Assembly (NCBI GenBank): GCA_947852905.1
Contig: CANTVF010000003.1
Location: 124,001 to 188,000 of the forward strand
Length of the DNA: 64,000 nucleotides
Direction of reading: 5' to 3'
Origin: an uncultured Tidjanibacter sp.
Lineage (GTDB): Bacteria > Bacteroidota > Bacteroidia > Bacteroidales > Rikenellaceae
The notes below the pieces were generated by a model that was not told where the DNA came from, did no database searches, and was given only the letters and a program-made list of their open reading frames with translations. Every line of letters starts with the position of its first letter. Within the stretch, counting starts at the first letter, position 1. The translations under genes were made by a program, and so were the position numbers. Of the stretch, positions 60,386-64,000 are shown piece by piece.

Positions 60386-62806
60386 TCACCCCACGACTTT
60401 CAGATTCGCGTAACGACTCAAAAGACTTTTCCGCCCTATTGTCGGATCGTCGAAAACGACGGTCACCTTAATATCCGATGCCAACGTTTCCACTCCTGTA
60501 ACTTCTCCGCGGCCGAACTTGGCGTGTTCCACTCTCATGCCGACACGGTAGTTTCCTGCCGAAGCCGCAGTCGGCGCCACCTGAGCACCTGCGTCCGATA
60601 CTGCCTTACGACTGCCTACGCTTTTCAGATTGCGCGTCGTCGGCGCCACGTTCACATTGACCGCAGGCCTCATGTCACGGCGCACATCATCCTGTCTGTC
60701 GCGAATTGCTCCCCCGTTGCGGAACCGATGCCCGCCGGAATATTCGGAACGATCGCCGCGTCCCGTATCCAGTCTGCGCCGCAACTTCTCAACAGGACTT
60801 TCATCGCCGTCATCCGTCATATCGTCGGGTAATTCCACATAACGTTCGTCCATCTCGGATATGAACCGGCTCGGATTGCACATCTCCGTATTGCCCCATT
60901 TGAATCTCTGACGGGCAAATGTCACGAACGCCTTTTTACGCGCACGTGTGACAGCCACATAGAACAGACGGCGTTCCTCCTCAAGTTTTTCCTGCGAAGC
61001 GGTGCTCATCAGACTCGGAAACAGATTCTCCTCCACACCGACTATAAATACGGTGTCGAATTCGAGACCTTTGGCCGAATGCACCGTCATAAGCACGACA
61101 CGGTTCTTGGCATCCTCTTCGGACTTGTCCATGTCGGTCATGAGCGAGATATTCTGCAACCACTCCTCGACGGTCGGCTCTGCAATCTCCTCGCCTTCGT
61201 CATAGGCGAGCACTATACGCTCCTCCTTGAAATTCTGCATGGACGAGAGCAACTCGCCGATATTTTCAAGCGCACTCTCCGATTCGGGCGACGGATTAAG
61301 ACGATAACTTCCGATAAGCCCCGAACGGGTAGCCACTTCGAGGCCGAACTCATACAACGGCTTCTCGGTACGCTCCAGAGACAACGAACGGATCATGCCG
61401 GCGAACTCGGACAATTTACGTGCGGCCGATTTCAGTTCCGGAATCTCCTCCTCGCGTATCGTCTCCAACACCTCCCACATGCTTTTCCCGCGCTCCTCGG
61501 CCACCGCAGCCAGACGGCTGACGGTCACCGCGCCTATTCCGCGGGCAGGGGTATTTATTATCCTCCGCAACGCCTCGTTGTCGCGCGGATTGACTATAAC
61601 TCTGAAATAGGCCACCAGATCCTTTATCTCCTTACGGTCGTAGAACGAATGTCCGCTGTATATACGGTAAGGAATGTCGCGACGACGCAACGCATCCTCT
61701 ATGAGGCGCGACTGGGAATTGTTACGGTACAATACGGCTATCTCGCTCCACAAACCGCCGTTACCGCGTCCCTCAGCCTTGATCTTATCGGCCACTATAA
61801 GGGCCTCTTCCTGATCGGTATAGGCTCTTATGACCTTGACTTTGTCCCCCTCGTCGTGTTCCGAAAACACCTTTTTCGGTATTTGGCGGCTGTTACGGGC
61901 AATGATACTGTTGGCCGCATTGACAATGTTCTGCGTCGAACGATAATTTTGTTCCAGCTTGAATACCTGCGCCGACGGGAAATCGCTCTGGAAACGAAGT
62001 ATGTTCTCTATCTTGGCACCCCGGAACGAATATATGCTCTGCGCGTCGTCACCCACTACGCATACGTTAGAATGAGCCTGCGCAAGACGCCTCACTATCA
62101 GATACTGCGCATAGTTCGTATCCTGATACTCGTCCACGAGTATATATTTGAACTTATCCTGATAACGCGCCAGCACCTCCGGAAAATCGCGGAACAGGAT
62201 ATTGGTATATATCAACAGGTCGTCGAAATCCATCGCATTGTTGGCCTTGCAACGACGCGCGTATTCCGAATATACGGCGGCGAACTCCGGCCGCTTGCGG
62301 TGACGGTCCTCGGCCAGAAACGATTCGTTGGACGCATACGCTTCGGCCGTCACGAGATTGTTCTTGGCGAGCGATATGCGCGAATGTATGTCCCTCGGCT
62401 TGTATTCGTCCGTACTGAGATTCTTCTCCTTGACTATCGCAGAAATAAGGCTCTCGCTGTTGGCAGTGTCGTATATGGTGAAATTGCCGTCGAAACCCAG
62501 ACACGCCGCCTCCTGACGCAATATACGGTAAAATACGGAATGGAACGTTCCCATCCATATATAACGCGCACGACCGTCGGGAACGATAGCCCCTATACGC
62601 TCGCGCATCTCCCGTGCGGCCTTGTTGGTGAAGGTCAGCGCCAGAATGGAGCCGGGATGAACCCCCTGCTCTATCATGTACGCTATCCGGCTGGTCAGCA
62701 CCCGCGTCTTGCCGGAACCCGCGCCCGCCACTATGAGCGACGGTTTGTCGTAATTGAGTACGGCCTCCCTCTGGGCCGGATTGAGCGTATCTGTAAAATG
62801 AGGCAT
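60386..62806 (-). CDS. UvrD/PcrA-type DNA helicase
   Basis: Superfamily 1A 3'-5' helicase, 806 residues from the ATG at 62806 (MPHFTDTLNPAQREAVLNYD); an upstream ATG at 63010 would add 68 residues unlike the family. Motifs: Walker A AGAGSGKT (27-34), FTNKAAREMRERI, YILVDEYQDTNYAQ, VVGDDAQSIYSFRGA, FKLEQNYRST, VLYRNNSQSR, LMTVHSAKGLEFDTVFIVGVEENLFPS and EERRLFYVAVTRARK. A disordered linker leads to a PcrA-type tudor domain (VGMRVEHAKFGRGEVTGVE...) known to contact RNA polymerase. Involved in nucleotide excision repair, mismatch repair or replication-transcription conflicts. Confidence 0.95.
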   Translation of the reverse strand: MPHFTDTLNPAQREAVLNYDKPSLIVAGAGSGKTRVLTSRIAYMIEQGVHPGSILALTFTNKAAREMRERIGAIVPDGRARYIWMGTFHSVFYRILRQEAACLGFDGNFTIYDTANSESLISAIVKEKNLSTDEYKPRDIHSRISLAKNNLVTAEAYASNESFLAEDRHRKRPEFAAVYSEYARRCKANNAMDFDDLLIYTNILFRDFPEVLARYQDKFKYILVDEYQDTNYAQYLIVRRLAQAHSNVCVVGDDAQSIYSFRGAKIENILRFQSDFPSAQVFKLEQNYRSTQNIVNAANSIIARNSRQIPKKVFSEHDEGDKVKVIRAYTDQEEALIVADKIKAEGRGNGGLWSEIAVLYRNNSQSRLIEDALRRRDIPYRIYSGHSFYDRKEIKDLVAYFRVIVNPRDNEALRRIINTPARGIGAVTVSRLAAVAEERGKSMWEVLETIREEEIPELKSAARKLSEFAGMIRSLSLERTEKPLYEFGLEVATRSGLIGSYRLNPSPESESALENIGELLSSMQNFKEERIVLAYDEGEEIAEPTVEEWLQNISLMTDMDKSEEDAKNRVVLMTVHSAKGLEFDTVFIVGVEENLFPSLMSTASQEKLEEERRLFYVAVTRARKKAFVTFARQRFKWGNTEMCNPSRFISEMDERYVELPDDMTDDGDESPVEKLRRRLDTGRGDRSEYSGGHRFRNGGAIRDRQDDVRRDMRPAVNVNVAPTTRNLKSVGSRKAVSDAGAQVAPTAASAGNYRVGMRVEHAKFGRGEVTGVETLASDIKVTVVFDDPTIGRKSLLSRYANLKVVG

Positions 62807-63034
62807 TATGCGAAAGCTGATAAATTGCGTAAACAGTAGTACCGCCCTACCGTAAAGTCTTCGTACGGCAAGGCATGCAAAGGTACTCAAAATAGCCCTA
62901 TCTTCACACCCCCGCGGGCCATACCGCCACGACACTCCACGCCGTACAACCAAAGAAACGTCGCTTCGCACGATGCAAACCACGTAGAAACAGAAAGAGA
63001 TGCACGACATTCAAAAAATTATGTATTTTTATAC

Positions 63035-63042
63035 TAACTTTG
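63035..63042 (+). promoter_or_regulatory. -7 promoter element of the MoxR gene
   Basis: TAACTTTG matches TAnnTTTG, 117 nt before the start. No clear -33 element. Confidence 0.35.
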
Positions 63043-63158
63043 AATGCAGGCCGTTACTAATTTTTGCAGGCGCTACAACAGACGCGGTTTGCCGGCAGCG
63101 GTTTCACCGACTGCGGATACACACTTACCGGAATCAAGACAAACAACAAATAAGAGAC

Positions 63159-64000
63159 ATGAACGAAGTAGTGAATATCAATGAATTGAACGAACGCATC
63201 GAGCGCGAAAGCCAATTCGTGGATACCCTCTGCCGCGAAGTGGGCAAGGTGATCGTAGGCCAACGTCACCTGATCGACACATTACTTATCGGCCTCCTGT
63301 CCAACGGCCACATCCTCCTCGAGGGCGTACCGGGACTGGCTAAAACGCTGGCCATAACGACGCTCGCCAAAGCGGTAGACGCCAAATTCAGCCGTATACA
63401 GTTCACTCCCGACCTGTTGCCGGCAGACATAATAGGTACGCTGATCTACTCCCAGCGCAACGAGGAGTTCCACGTCAAGAAAGGACCGATATTCGCCAAT
63501 TTCGTCCTCGCCGACGAGATAAACCGTTCTCCGGCCAAAGTGCAGAGCGCACTGCTGGAAGCCATGCAGGAACGTCAGGTGACCATAGGCGAGGAGACCC
63601 ACCGACTGCCGCAGCCGTTCCTCGTGCTGGCCACGCAGAACCCTCTCGAACAGGAGGGAACCTATCCCCTGCCAGAAGCTCAGGTAGACCGTTTCATGCT
63701 CAAGGCAAAAATCACCTACCCGAAGAAACAGGAGGAACGCGACATCATACGCATGAATCTGCTCGGAGGCGGATTTCCGGAGCCGGCACGCATCGTCAGC
63801 CCCGAAGACATAGTACGCGCCCGCAAGGTGGTAACAGACGTCTACATGGACGAGAAGATCGAACAATACATAATCGACATCATATTCGCCACACGCGAGC
63901 CGCAGGAATACAAACTGCAACGTCTCGCCTCCATGATAGCCTACGGAGGATCGCCCCGTGCCAGCATATCGCTCGCCAAGGCTGCCAAAAGCTATGCGTT
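63159..64000 (+). CDS. MoxR-family AAA+ ATPase, C-terminus outside window
   Basis: A chaperone-like ATPase that usually acts with the VWA-domain proteins encoded next to it. 280 residues present, open at the right edge. Motifs: VIVGQRHLIDTLLIGLLSNGHILLEGVPGLAKT (Walker A GVPGLAKT), RIQFTPDLLPADIIGT, VLADEINRSPAKVQSALLEAMQERQVTIG (Walker B), LATQNPLEQEGTYPLPEAQVDRFMLK (sensor and Arg finger) and the lid domain reaching GGSPRASISLAKAAK. Start at MNEVVNINELNERIE. In Bacteroidota this gene heads the aerotolerance (Bat) operon; the following genes are outside the window. Confidence 0.95.
   Translation, partial: MNEVVNINELNERIERESQFVDTLCREVGKVIVGQRHLIDTLLIGLLSNGHILLEGVPGLAKTLAITTLAKAVDAKFSRIQFTPDLLPADIIGTLIYSQRNEEFHVKKGPIFANFVLADEINRSPAKVQSALLEAMQERQVTIGEETHRLPQPFLVLATQNPLEQEGTYPLPEAQVDRFMLKAKITYPKKQEERDIIRMNLLGGGFPEPARIVSPEDIVRARKVVTDVYMDEKIEQYIIDIIFATREPQEYKLQRLASMIAYGGSPRASISLAKAAKSYA

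Noticed and set aside
61079-62839. Open frame of 586 codons on plus, opposite the helicase gene
   Set aside because: Antisense shadow of an intact UvrD/PcrA gene with all motifs.
1-64000. CRISPR arrays, prophage, transposases, rRNA, toxin-antitoxin pairs
   Set aside because: None seen on either strand; no regularly spaced repeats or recognisable transposase motifs.

Overview
The window reads as one continuous chromosomal stretch from a member of the Bacteroidales (Bacteroidota), most likely Rikenellaceae/Alistipes-like. Support comes from promoters of the TTTG-N19-TAnnTTTG type instead of TTGACA/TATAAT, the near absence of Shine-Dalgarno signals, families largely confined to the phylum (DUF4290, DUF3127, DUF5723, HU-CCDC81/SPOR protein, an EF-G2-like paralogue, BtuG/BtuB-like surface loci), many lipoproteins, a fumarate reductase of the one-membrane-subunit type and a moderately GC-rich genome. 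The genus is an inference.

Layout. 0-5 kb: the 5' part of a sigma-54 activator with a degenerate receiver domain, a divergent DUF4290 gene, a thioredoxin-fold lipoprotein without its redox cysteines, LpxH and an outer-membrane barrel. 5-10.4 kb (mostly minus): a DUF3127 protein, two periplasmic/outer-membrane peptidyl-prolyl isomerases, NhaA and an arginase-family ureohydrolase, then a structured small RNA on the plus strand. 10.8-17.2 kb: a six-gene minus-strand efflux operon (TolC, HlyD/YbhG, two ABC ATPases, two ABC-2 permeases). 17.5-18.8 kb: an ATPase/small membrane protein pair and tRNA-Asn. 19-27.3 kb (plus): a DUF1573 protein, NfnAB-type transhydrogenase and a three-gene BtuG/BtuB-like TonB uptake locus. 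27.6-32.8 kb (minus): dCMP deaminase, TsaB, SmpB, DnaG and a ROK sugar kinase. 33-43.6 kb: prenyl diphosphate synthase and a U32 protein, an orphan lipoprotein, a Cof-type phosphatase, an EF-G2-like factor with its own consensus promoter, a NatAB-type ABC exporter and a collagen-like lipoprotein. 43.7-48.2 kb: a decayed fragment of dnaG and the fumarate reductase operon. 48.4-56 kb: an envelope barrel/lipoprotein pair, Lgt, the HU/SPOR protein, and an HxlR regulator divergent from three redox-type genes. 56-64 kb: dnaX, a lipoprotein, an AT-rich secreted protein behind a long nested hairpin, a PcrA/UvrD helicase and the start of a MoxR operon.

Most of the content is housekeeping and envelope biology; I see no prophage, transposase, CRISPR array or toxin-antitoxin pair. 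The points most worth pursuing are an A10 run in dnaX flanked by stops in both alternative frames (a candidate slippage switch giving a gamma-like short form), a dnaG relic 12 kb from intact dnaG, a rod-shaped RNA with consensus promoter and terminator, two palindromic head-to-head promoters with identical geometry, the degenerate G domain of the EF-G2-like protein, the degenerate receiver of the sigma-54 activator, and the nested hairpin before the AT-rich gene.
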